From contig NZ_CP107968.1 of assembly GCF_036084755.1 (NCBI RefSeq), positions 6,952,001 to 7,016,000 on the forward strand: DNA of 64,000 nt. The letters are read 5' to 3'. The DNA is from Streptomyces sp. NBC_00370 (GTDB taxonomy: Bacteria > Actinomycetota > Actinomycetes > Streptomycetales > Streptomycetaceae). A program made the position numbers and the translations under genes. The notes beneath the pieces were generated by a model. It was given only the letters and a program-made list of their open reading frames with translations, did no database searches and was not told the origin of the DNA. Shown here in pieces: positions 42,172-49,580 of the stretch (position 1 is the first letter of the stretch; the number at the start of each line of letters is the position of its first letter).

Positions 42172-43256
42172 CCCTCACCTACATGGATCTCGCACCTGAG
42201 CAGCGCGCGTCACTCGAGGATCTTCCCTTCGACGGAAATCACCTGGTCAGTGGCCCACCTGGCAGCGGAAAGAGTCTTCTGGCCGCTCAGCGGGCCGTCA
42301 TGCTCGCGCTGACCGGCACACCGGTCGTCCTGCTGACCCGTTCCAACCTGCTGCGCCAGTCCCTCACACCTGTCATTGAGGTGCTCGGTCCGGCCGACGG
42401 CGGCGTACTCGTGGCGACTGCGCACTCCTGGCTTGCCCAGTGGTACGGCGCGGACGCCCCGCGCGGCGACGACGGCTGGTACGACTGGCCAGCCTTCTTC
42501 GAGAGGGCCGCTGTCGCAGAGCCGGTCCCTAGCCTTACCCTTGTCGTCGACGAAGGCCAGGATTTGCCGCCCGAGTTCTACCGGCTGTGCCGCCTGCTCC
42601 GGGCCCGCATCACGGTCTATGCCGACGAATGCCAGCGTCTCACCGAAACCCACTCCACTCTCGCAGAGATCACCCAGCGTCTGGGGAACTGCGGCCGCCA
42701 CGACCTCGAAGGGAATCATCGCAATACCCGCCGGATCGCAGCCTTCGCCGCCCATTTCCACACTGGAGCCGATCTGCCCGACCCCCCGGATCGCGAGGGG
42801 CCCGTACCGCGGCTGCACCGGTTGATCCACCAGGGAGCAGTCATCGACTTTCTCATCACGATGGCCGAAAGTCACCCCGGACAAAGCATCGGCGTGATCG
42901 TCAATTCCACTCGCACCCAGTTCGACCTGCTCACCCGCCTGGAGCACAACGCCCCGCACCTCAGGCCTCAGATGTACACAGCCCAGGCCACACAGGGGCG
43001 CTATCGCAGCCTGGATCTCGGTCGACCGGGTCTTGTCCTGGTGCATCGCGCCAGTGCGAAGGGTCTCGGGTTCGACATCGTGGTCGTACCCGACACACAT
43101 ACCGACGCCGCTACCGATCCGTCGTCGGCGTCGCTCCGTATGACGTACTACGTGCTTGCCACCCGAGCGCGGCGGGAGCTGCATCTTGCGTACCAAGGGG
43201 ATGGTGAGCCGCCCGTGCTCGCGGAGGTAGGCGCGAGCGTGCTGATGCGCGGTTGA
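42168..43256 (+). CDS. Small SF1 (UvrD-like) ATPase/helicase
   Basis: 362 residues, short for a UvrD-type helicase. Walker A VSGPPGSGKSLLAAQRA (29-36), VVLLTRSNLLRQSL, Walker B LVVDEGQDLPPEFYRL (128-132), VYADECQRLTETHSTLAEI and LEGNHRNTRRIAAFAAHF are SF1 motifs. C-terminal blocks VLVHRASAKGLGFDIVVVPD and YYVLATRARRELHLAY correspond to motifs V and VI. The 1B/2B insertions are missing, so it may translocate or signal rather than unwind. It occupies the place where drmC (a phospholipase-D nuclease) would be expected after drmB. It is the last gene of the plus-strand arm. Confidence 0.8.
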   Translation: MTLTYMDLAPEQRASLEDLPFDGNHLVSGPPGSGKSLLAAQRAVMLALTGTPVVLLTRSNLLRQSLTPVIEVLGPADGGVLVATAHSWLAQWYGADAPRGDDGWYDWPAFFERAAVAEPVPSLTLVVDEGQDLPPEFYRLCRLLRARITVYADECQRLTETHSTLAEITQRLGNCGRHDLEGNHRNTRRIAAFAAHFHTGADLPDPPDREGPVPRLHRLIHQGAVIDFLITMAESHPGQSIGVIVNSTRTQFDLLTRLEHNAPHLRPQMYTAQATQGRYRSLDLGRPGLVLVHRASAKGLGFDIVVVPDTHTDAATDPSSASLRMTYYVLATRARRELHLAYQGDGEPPVLAEVGASVLMRG

Positions 43257-43809
43257 TGGATCACCACCCGCGCCTCACGCTTGCGCGTTAGCCGCTATCT
43301 GCCGGCGCCCCTTTCCTGCGAGCAGCATGCGCAGCTGGCCTCGGGCGGGGCGGGCGGCTGCAAGCGGCGGGGAGCGTCCCACGTCGCAGGCGTCTGTCGC
43401 CAAACCAGGCTGCCAGGCAGGTCTGGGCTGAGGCGGTCCGCTCTCGGGTCTCCGGCCAAGGTCGCTGGCATCATTTGCATGCGCCCTGCATATATGTATG
43501 CGCATATTTCAGGGTAATGATCTTGAGGCCCTCGGGAAGTCTCTGATCAACTAGGTGCGTTACGGGTGGTCAGGGGATCTCGTGAACGTCCCACCATGAT
43601 CGACCGGGCCGTTGCGCCCACCTCCACAACGGCGGACCTGCCTTTTCCGGCAGGCCGCCGCTGTTCGTAGCGGCGGAATGCCGCCCAGGACACCAGCAGC
43701 GCCGCGGCGAAGACCGGCAGCCAGGCCAGCCGGGCGAGGACCCAGCCAGCGCCGTCCGGGGCGGTGTGCAGACCCGGCAGCGGGCGGCCGGCCAGCAGGC
43801 CCGTCGCGG
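43257..43809. other. Right border region of the defence genes; no intact gene
   Basis: About 550 bp without a supportable gene. It includes an AT-rich palindrome cluster (43476-43506). On the minus strand a frame between about 43553 and 43830 encodes WVLARLAWLPVFAAALLVSW, a single membrane helix with a basic tail, but has no usable start. It could be the 3' remnant of a gene cut off when the neighbouring kinase gene or the island arrived. Confidence 0.35.
43476..43506. repeat. AT-rich palindrome cluster
   Basis: GCATGC, GCATATATGTATGC (5-bp arms) and TATGCGCATA (perfect 10-bp palindrome) lie within 31 bp, against a GC-rich background. It may be a protein-binding or recombination site at the edge of the island. 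Function unknown. Confidence 0.35.
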
Positions 43810-44643
43810 TCAGCCGGCCGTCGCGGGCGACTGACCGGCCGCCCGCCAGGCGTCGGCGAACTCCCTGAGCGTCTCGAAGCGTTCCGCCGGGTCGAAGCGG
43901 ACGGCCCGTGCGATCACCGCGAGTTGGGCGGCGTTGCCGCGCCAGGCCGCTTCCTCGTCGCCGGCGTCCAGCAGCAGGCGCGCGGCGCGGCCGAGGGTGA
44001 AGACCGTCGTGCGCGCGTCGATGACGGCGCCACGCTCGGACTCCTCGGGCGCCATGTACCGCCGGGAGCCCGGCAGTCGGTCATGCGCCAGCTCGAACGG
44101 GCCGGAACGGTACTCGTCGAGGTCGATGAGGTGGAGTTTGCGCTCCGTGAAGTCGTAGAGCAGCGAGCCGTCGTAGAAGTCGACGGCCACCCTGCCCGCG
44201 TCCTCGACCGCGAGATGCGCGTCCAGGATCCGGTCCAGGGCCCGCAGCACCTCGGCCACCGGCAGCGCCCGGAACCTGGCCATCGCACTGCCGGGGCTCG
44301 TCCGGTCACCGGGCGCGTCGGCGGTGGGCCGGTACAGCACCTCGCCGTCCCGCCAGGGCATCACCACGGCCCAGCGGCCCGCCACCGCGATCCGGTGGAC
44401 CTGCGGCACGATCGCCGGGTGCCGGATGGCCCGGTGGAAGGCCCAGCCCCGGTCCAGCGACCGCTGGCCGTCCTCCGTCCGCGCCTCCTTGACGAACCAG
44501 CGCTTGCCGTCGGTGAGCCGCACGCCGTAGGACACACATCCCGAGTCCTGGCCGCGGAAGGTGGTGAACACCTCGCCCACCCGGCCGAGGAACGGCTCCA
44601 GTTCGGGGGTCTCTTGGACTGCCAACAGCGGATGAACGGCCAT
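43810..44643 (-). CDS. Protein-kinase-like protein, atypical
   Basis: 277 residues from ATG 44643 (a GTG at 44679 is an alternative). It has the outline of a Hanks-type kinase: RWFVKEAR (ATP lysine), WAVVMPWRDGEVLY (hinge), RVAVDFYDGSLLYDF at the catalytic-loop position, HLIDLDEYR at the DFG position, and GSRRYMAPEESERG at the APE position. The HRD Asp appears as VDF, and DFG as DLD, so catalysis resembles aminoglycoside- or lipopolysaccharide-kinase-type variants, or is lost. It is divergent from the XRE-cupin regulator. Substrate unknown. Confidence 0.65.
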   Translation of the reverse strand: MAVHPLLAVQETPELEPFLGRVGEVFTTFRGQDSGCVSYGVRLTDGKRWFVKEARTEDGQRSLDRGWAFHRAIRHPAIVPQVHRIAVAGRWAVVMPWRDGEVLYRPTADAPGDRTSPGSAMARFRALPVAEVLRALDRILDAHLAVEDAGRVAVDFYDGSLLYDFTERKLHLIDLDEYRSGPFELAHDRLPGSRRYMAPEESERGAVIDARTTVFTLGRAARLLLDAGDEEAAWRGNAAQLAVIARAVRFDPAERFETLREFADAWRAAGQSPATAG

Positions 44644-44704
44644 GCGCTCATCGTGCCATCGGTTGACCTTCCCGCTCACCGGCGCAGACGAACAGTCTCT
44701 CCCG

Positions 44705-44728
44705 TATTCGGGATATATTCTCGAATAT
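44705..44728. promoter_or_regulatory. Operator-like palindrome over the XRE-cupin start codon
   Basis: ATATTCTCGAATAT (44715-44728) is a perfect 6-2-6 palindrome that includes the ATG at 44727, and an outer TATTCG/CGAATA repeat begins at 44705. There is no ribosome-binding site before that ATG, so a leaderless mRNA and autorepression are plausible. Confidence 0.5.
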
Positions 44729-45293
44729 GAGAAGCAAGAACGATGTCGAGACCCGGCTGGCCGGCCGGCTCGCCGAACTGCGCGTCGAGCACGGCTGGGC
44801 GCTGGACGAACTGGCGGAGCGTACGGGGGTGAGCCGCTCCACCCTCTCGCGGCTGGAGCGTGCCGAGATCAGCCCGACCGCCGCGCTGCTGAACAAGCTG
44901 TGCGCCGTGTACGGGCGCACGATGTCCCGGCTGCTGGCCGAGGTGGAGTCGGAGCCGCCCCAACTGGTCAGGGCCGAGCGGCAGTCGCTCTGGCGGGACG
45001 AAGCGGCCGGCTTCACCCGCAGATCGGTCTCCCCGCCGCACCCCGGGCTGCGCGGCGAACTGGTCGAGGGCGTGCTGCTGGCGGGCGGCGGCGTCTCGTA
45101 CGACGAGCCGCCCGTGCCCGGTCTTGAGCAGCACATCTGGGTTCTGGACGGCGCGCTGGAGATCAGCGCGGGCGGCGCGACGCACGAGCTGCGGGCCGGC
45201 GACTGTCTGCGCTTCCGACTGTGGGGCGCTTCCCGGTTCTACTGCCCGGGGCCCGGACCTGTGCGGTACGCCCTGATGATCGTCCTTCCGTGA
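44727..45293 (+). CDS. XRE-family regulator with C-terminal cupin sensor
   Basis: 188 residues: an N-terminal XRE HTH (ALDELAERTGVSRSTLSRLE, AEISPTAALLNKL) and a C-terminal cupin (GLEQHIWVLDGALEISAGG, HELRAGDCLRFRL). This is the standard architecture of small-molecule-responsive HTH-cupin regulators (SutR/PuuR-like). The gene is 42 bp upstream of the GNAT gene and probably controls it. The start is uncertain because the first ATG lacks a Shine-Dalgarno sequence and lies in the palindrome. Confidence 0.82.
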   Translation: MRSKNDVETRLAGRLAELRVEHGWALDELAERTGVSRSTLSRLERAEISPTAALLNKLCAVYGRTMSRLLAEVESEPPQLVRAERQSLWRDEAAGFTRRSVSPPHPGLRGELVEGVLLAGGGVSYDEPPVPGLEQHIWVLDGALEISAGGATHELRAGDCLRFRLWGASRFYCPGPGPVRYALMIVLP

Positions 45294-45334
45294 CCGGCTC
45301 TGAAATGAAGGGGCCTGAAACGAAGGGGGCTGCC

Positions 45335-45853
45335 GTGCACACCGTCACTCCGCTCTCCCCGGACGGTTTCGCCGACCGGCTGGACGGGCTGTCCCTGCTG
45401 CTCGCCGAGACCGTCGCGGGCGGTGCGTCCGTCGGCTTCCTGGCGCCCTTCGACCGGCGGGCCGCCGCGCGTTGGTGGCGCGACCGTGCCCCTGCCGTGG
45501 CCGACGGCGGTCTGCTGGTCTGGGTCGCCGAAGGCCCCGCCGGCGTCATGGGCACCGTCAGCCTGGCCCTCGGCGGCAAGGCGAACGGCCGGCACCGCGC
45601 GGAGGTCGTCAAGCTCATGGTGCGGCCCGACGCCCGCGGCCGGGGGCTGGCCCGTACGTTGCTGGCGACCGCCGAGCGCGCCGCCGCCCTGGCCGGAATC
45701 ACCCTGCTGACCCTGGACACCGAGACCGGCAGCGCCGCCGACCGCCTCTACCGCGCGGCGGGCTGGACCCCGTACGGGCTGGTGCCGGGCTATGCCACCG
45801 ACCCGTTCGGCACCCTCCAGGACTGCACTTTCTTCTACAAGAGGATCAGCTGA
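45335..45853 (+). CDS. GNAT-family N-acetyltransferase
   Basis: 172 residues from GTG 45335, chosen for AAGGGGG 6 bp upstream; ATG 45305 is possible. GNAT motif A is VVKLMVRPDARGRGLARTLL, with the R/Q-x-x-G-x-G/A acetyl-CoA loop. Motif B is LTLDTETGSAADRLYRAAGW. It forms a small unit with the XRE-cupin gene. The substrate amine is unknown; toxin or antibiotic acetylation is common for this type but not shown. Confidence 0.82.
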   Translation: MHTVTPLSPDGFADRLDGLSLLLAETVAGGASVGFLAPFDRRAAARWWRDRAPAVADGGLLVWVAEGPAGVMGTVSLALGGKANGRHRAEVVKLMVRPDARGRGLARTLLATAERAAALAGITLLTLDTETGSAADRLYRAAGWTPYGLVPGYATDPFGTLQDCTFFYKRIS

Positions 45854-45966
45854 AGAAGCTGCGCCTGCGACCGGTCCACCGGCACCCAAGGGGCTTAGTA
45901 TGTCGCCTTATCGGCCACGATGTCCGAACACCGGCCCTGGATGGCCGGAAGTCGCCCTGCGTACCG

Positions 45967-46001
45967 CTATGAGGAATTCATGTACGAACTATTCCGCATA
46001 G
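45967..46001. promoter_or_regulatory. Candidate IclR operator before the catabolic operon
   Basis: CTATGAGGAAT (45967-45977) and ATTCCGCATAG (45991-46001) are inverted with 10 of 11 matches and a 13-bp spacer, about 105 bp before the ligJ-like start. The right arm begins AACTATTCCGCATAGGG. Related sequences lie at 51336-51352 and 61458-61474. Confidence 0.5.
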
Positions 46002-46105
46002 GGCGCACCCTCCTTATGGTTCAGGACACCCGGGTAGGACTCTGAGATCTCCTCCCCGGGTCACGGCGGGCCGCTGCCCGTTACGTCCACGAGGAGGACA
46101 GCGCG

Positions 46106-47110
46106 ATGTATATCGACGTCCACGGGCATGTCACGGCCCCCGACAAGCTCTACGCGTACAAAGCCGGACTTCTCTCCCACCGCGGCGCTCATGGGCGTGG
46201 GCGCTCGGGGGTGACCAAGGAACACGTGGTGGAGGCGCTGAACGCACCGCACCCGAGCTTCGGCAACGTCTCGCACCTGCGCCACCTCGACGAGGCCGGG
46301 GTGGACATCCAGTTCATCTCGCCCCGGCCGTTCCAGATGATGCACAGCGAGAGCCCGGCCAAGCTGGTCGAGTGGTTCACCGAGGAGACCAACGACGTCA
46401 TCGCGCTGTGCTGCGAGGCCGACAGCCGGTTCCGAGGGGTCGCCGGGATGCCGCAGTCGATGGCGCTCGACCCGGCTGCCTGGACGAAGGAACTGCGCCG
46501 CTGCGTGACAGAACTCGGCTTCGTCGGAGCGACGTTGAACACCGACCCGTACGAAGGACTGCAGCAGCCGCCGGCCATCGGCGACCGCTTCTGGTACCCG
46601 GTGTGGGAGGCGCTGTGCGAGCTCGACGTGCCGGCGATCATCCACTCGGCCGCCTGCCGGCCCCCGGCCAGGGAAAGCTACTCGCTGCACTTCGTGCAGG
46701 AGGAGACCCTGGCCGTCGCCGGACTGCTCCAGTCGACCGTCCTCGACGACTTCCCCGAGCTGAAGATCGTCGTGTCGCACGGCGGCGGCGCCGTGCCGTA
46801 CCAGAAGGGCCGCTTCTACCCGGCGGCGTTCCGGGCCGGCACCACCTTCGAGGAGCGGCTGCGCCGCCTGTACTACGACACCTGCCTCTACACCCGTGAC
46901 TCGATCGAGTTCCTGATCCGCACCGTCGGTGTGGACCGCTGTCTGTTCGGCACGGAGAAGCCCGGCACCGGATCGGTGAAGGACCCGGCGACCGGCCGCT
47001 GGGTGGACGACATCCATCTGCTGATCAAGGACATCGACTGGCTGACCGACGACGACAGGTCGGCGCTGTTCGAGACCAACGCGGCCAAGCTGTTCCGGCT
47101 GGAGGTGTGA
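46106..47110 (+). CDS. LigJ-like amidohydrolase-fold hydratase (4-oxalomesaconate hydratase type)
   Basis: 334 residues from ATG 46106, after CACGAGGAGGACAGCG. It belongs to the amidohydrolase-2 (ACMSD-like) family: metal-binding DVHGHVT at the N terminus, ISPRPFQMM, GFVGATLNTDPYEG, DRFWYPVWEALCELDVPAIIH, SHGGGAVPYQKGRF, and CLFGTEKPGTGSVKDPATG near the end. These blocks parallel sphingomonad LigJ, which hydrates 4-oxalomesaconate in the protocatechuate 4,5-cleavage and gallate pathways. The next genes (extradiol dioxygenase, aldolase-like RraA proteins) supply the steps before and after it. A decarboxylase role (gamma-resorcylate type) is the main alternative. Confidence 0.72.
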   Translation: MYIDVHGHVTAPDKLYAYKAGLLSHRGAHGRGRSGVTKEHVVEALNAPHPSFGNVSHLRHLDEAGVDIQFISPRPFQMMHSESPAKLVEWFTEETNDVIALCCEADSRFRGVAGMPQSMALDPAAWTKELRRCVTELGFVGATLNTDPYEGLQQPPAIGDRFWYPVWEALCELDVPAIIHSAACRPPARESYSLHFVQEETLAVAGLLQSTVLDDFPELKIVVSHGGGAVPYQKGRFYPAAFRAGTTFEERLRRLYYDTCLYTRDSIEFLIRTVGVDRCLFGTEKPGTGSVKDPATGRWVDDIHLLIKDIDWLTDDDRSALFETNAAKLFRLEV

Positions 47111-47116
47111 GGGACC

Positions 47117-48151
47117 GTGGCCGAACTCGTACTGGGCGTCGGCACCTCGCACGGGCCGCTGCTGAACACACCGCCGGACGACTGGGATCTGCGGGCCGGC
47201 GCCGACCGTGCCAACAAGGCACTGGTCTACCGGGGCGTCGAGTACCCCTACGACGAACTGCTCGCGCTGCGCGCACCGGGCTTCGCCGCTGAGTGCGCGC
47301 CGGACGAGCGCCGCCGCCGGCACTCCGCGAGCCGCGCCGCCGTCACGGAACTCGGCCGGCGGATCAAGGACGCTGCCCTCGACGTCCTGGTGGTCGTGAG
47401 CAGCGACCACAAGGAAGTCTTCGGCGACGAGCTGCTGCCGCAGTTCGCCGTCTACTGGGGCGACACCATGCGCCACGAGCCCTTCACCCAGGAGCAGTTG
47501 GACGGGATGAAGCCGGGCCTGGCCGTGGCCGAGGTCGCCAACCAGCCCGAGCGCAGCACGGTACGGGCCGGTCATCCCGCCCTCGCCGGACATCTGATCG
47601 GCCAGACGTCGGCCGCCGGCTTCGACCCGGCGGCGTCCAAGCACCTGCCGCCGGGGGAGTGGGGCAACTCAGGAATTCCGCACGGCTGGGGCTTCATCTT
47701 CCAGCAGGTGCTCGGCGGCCGTGACGTACCGCCGACCGTGCCGGTCTTCGTGAACACCTTCTGGCAGCCCAACCCGCCGTCCGCGGCGCGTTGTTACGAC
47801 TTCGGTGTGGCGCTCGGCGAGGCGATACGGGCGTTCCCCGAAGGGCTGCGGGTGGGGCTTGTCGCCTCCGGCGGGCTGAGTCACTTCGTCGTGGACGAGG
47901 AACTGGACCGCGCCTTCCTCGCCGCCCTGGCGGACCGTGACGCAGAGTACCTGCGGGCGCTGCCGGACGACGTGCTGCGGTCGGGCACCTCCGAACTGCG
48001 GAACTGGATCGTGGTGGCCGGCGCGCTGCGGGACACCGCACTCGACGCCGAACTCGTGGACTACCAGCCGTGTTACCGCGCCGAGGCAGGGACCGGCTGT
48101 GCGATGGCCTTCATGACCTGGCAGGCTCCCGGCGACAAGGACGGCGCATGA
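47117..48151 (+). CDS. LigB-superfamily extradiol ring-cleavage dioxygenase
   Basis: 344 residues from GTG 47117, with GAGGG 2-7 bp upstream. Class III extradiol features: GVGTSHGPLL (metal His), VVSSDHKEVFGDELLPQF (metal His), and ASGGLSHFVVDEELDRAFL (catalytic His). The length exceeds LigB (about 300), and there is no separate LigA-like small subunit gene, so it resembles single-chain gallate or 3-O-methylgallate dioxygenases. The likely substrate is a protocatechuate-, gallate- or dihydroxyphthalate-type catechol, giving the product that the LigJ-like enzyme hydrates. It overlaps the next gene by 4 bp. Confidence 0.8.
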   Translation: MAELVLGVGTSHGPLLNTPPDDWDLRAGADRANKALVYRGVEYPYDELLALRAPGFAAECAPDERRRRHSASRAAVTELGRRIKDAALDVLVVVSSDHKEVFGDELLPQFAVYWGDTMRHEPFTQEQLDGMKPGLAVAEVANQPERSTVRAGHPALAGHLIGQTSAAGFDPAASKHLPPGEWGNSGIPHGWGFIFQQVLGGRDVPPTVPVFVNTFWQPNPPSAARCYDFGVALGEAIRAFPEGLRVGLVASGGLSHFVVDEELDRAFLAALADRDAEYLRALPDDVLRSGTSELRNWIVVAGALRDTALDAELVDYQPCYRAEAGTGCAMAFMTWQAPGDKDGA

Positions 48152-48885
48152 CAACGGAACAGGCGCTCACACCGGGCCAGGACGTCACACCGGAGCGGGC
48201 CGTCACACCGGAGCCGGCCCCCGTCGATGGTGTGCTCGACCGGCTGCGGGCGCTCGACTCCTGCGCGGTCTCCGACGCGCTCGACGCGTACGGGCTCGCG
48301 AGCGTGGTGCTCGGCCCCGCACCGGTGTGGCAGGTGGACCGGGTGATCGCGGGACGGGTACGTACGGTGACGGCGGGGCCGCGCCGCTCGGACCGGCCCG
48401 CGGGGCACATCGCGGCCGCGGCCGTGGACGTCTCGGGCCCTGACGATGTGATCGTCATCGCCAACGACGGCCGGCTGGACGTCTCCTGCTGGGGCGGGAT
48501 CCTCAGCAGGGCCGCTGTCGCCAGAGGCGTCGCCGGAGTCGTGGTCGACGGTGCCTGCCGGGACGCGAGCGAGAGCCGCGACCTCGGGATGCCGGTCTTC
48601 GCACGGGCCGTCGTGCCGGTCAGCGCGCGCGGCCGGGTGGTGCAGCTCGCCATGGACGAGCCGATCCGGTTCGGCGAGATCGATGTCGGTCCGGGGGACT
48701 TCGTCATCGCCGACGGTAACGGCGTCGCCTTCGTACCCGGCCAGGACGCCGAGCGGATCGTCGCGTTCGCCGAGCGGATCGTCGCCAGGGAGGCCGCCGT
48801 GGCCGAAGCGGTCGACCGGGGACGGCCGGTGGCCGACGTGATGCACGACAGTCAGTTTCCCGCGACCGAGGAGTCCGGCTCGTGA
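48148..48885 (+). CDS. RraA-family aldolase-like protein 1
   Basis: 245 residues, ATG 48148 overlapping the dioxygenase stop. RraA/4-hydroxy-4-methyl-2-oxoglutarate aldolase fold: SCAVSDALDAYG, SCWGGILSRAAVARGVAGVV, then VDGACRDASE with the Arg-Asp pair that binds metal and pyruvate in true aldolases, and VGPGDFVIADGNGVAFVP. It could cleave 4-carboxy-4-hydroxy-2-oxoadipate to pyruvate and oxaloacetate, the last step after LigJ. The first 25 residues carry repeated 'VTPE' units. Confidence 0.75.
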   Translation: MTTEQALTPGQDVTPERAVTPEPAPVDGVLDRLRALDSCAVSDALDAYGLASVVLGPAPVWQVDRVIAGRVRTVTAGPRRSDRPAGHIAAAAVDVSGPDDVIVIANDGRLDVSCWGGILSRAAVARGVAGVVVDGACRDASESRDLGMPVFARAVVPVSARGRVVQLAMDEPIRFGEIDVGPGDFVIADGNGVAFVPGQDAERIVAFAERIVAREAAVAEAVDRGRPVADVMHDSQFPATEESGS

Positions 48886-49580
48886 CCGATCAACTCAGCC
48901 CCCGTGGAACCGCCGACGGGACCGAGCCCGGGACAGGGCCCGGCCATCCGCTGCGCGGCTACTCGACCGCGACCGTCTCCGACGCCCTCGACCGGATCGG
49001 CAGGGCCGGATGTCTGCACGGCATCGGCCAGCTCACCCCCGGCACCCGCGTCTTCGGCCGCGCCTACACCGTCTCGTACATGGCCGCAGGCCATCCGGCG
49101 GGCACGGTGGGCGACTATCTGGACGACGTGCGCCCCGGTGAGGTGGCCGTACTCGACAACGGCGGGCGCACCGACTGCACGGTGTGGGGCGACATCCTCA
49201 CCGCGATGGCCGACGACCGCGGGGTGGCCGGCACCCTGATCGACGGTGTCTGCCGCGATGTGCACCGGGCCCTCGGCGTCGGCTACCCCCTCTTCACCCG
49301 GGGCCGTTACATGCGCACCGGCAAGGACCGGGTCGAGGTACGGGACGTCCAGTGCCCGGTCAGCGTCGCCGGGGTCCAGATCGCGCCCGGCCAGCTGATC
49401 ATCGCCGACGACGACGGAGCGGTGACCGTACCGCTCGACGTCGAGGACGAACTCGCCGACATCTGCCGCACCATCCACGAGCGCGAGGAGCGCATCGTCG
49501 AGGACGTGCTGGCCGGCAGTTCGCTGGCCGCAGCGCGGGCCGCCCACGGATACCACCTGCTGCAGAGGAACCAGGCATGA
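48882..49580 (+). CDS. RraA-family aldolase-like protein 2
   Basis: 232 residues, GTG 48882 overlapping the previous stop (GTGA). STATVSDALDRIGRAG, TDCTVWGDILTAMADDRGVAG, IDGVCRDVHRALG (Arg-Asp retained), IAPGQLIIADDDGAVTVP. It differs clearly from its neighbours, so this is not a recent duplication. It may act on another 2-oxo-4-hydroxy acid, as an oxaloacetate decarboxylase, or in a hetero-oligomer with proteins 1 and 3. Confidence 0.74.
   Translation: MTDQLSPRGTADGTEPGTGPGHPLRGYSTATVSDALDRIGRAGCLHGIGQLTPGTRVFGRAYTVSYMAAGHPAGTVGDYLDDVRPGEVAVLDNGGRTDCTVWGDILTAMADDRGVAGTLIDGVCRDVHRALGVGYPLFTRGRYMRTGKDRVEVRDVQCPVSVAGVQIAPGQLIIADDDGAVTVPLDVEDELADICRTIHEREERIVEDVLAGSSLAAARAAHGYHLLQRNQA

Noticed and set aside
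27612..43256. BREX/Pgl system, considered because of the kinase and large methyltransferase
   Set aside because: No PglZ phosphatase-like or BrxC/PglY-like gene is present, and the DUF1998 and DrmA-type QDELHLL helicase motifs point to DISARM.
5153..43592. A 15-bp sequence GGGACGTTCACGAGA shared in inverted orientation by 5153-5167 and 43578-43592, at both edges of the accessory region
   Set aside because: A match of this length is expected by chance in a GC-rich 64-kb window, and inverted orientation is wrong for attL/attR.
46106..47110. ACMSD (aminocarboxymuconate semialdehyde decarboxylase) as the function of the first catabolic gene
   Set aside because: It belongs to the same superfamily, but the blocks FWYPVWEALCELDVPAIIH and HGGGAVPYQKGRF and the ring-cleavage neighbours fit the LigJ hydratase better.
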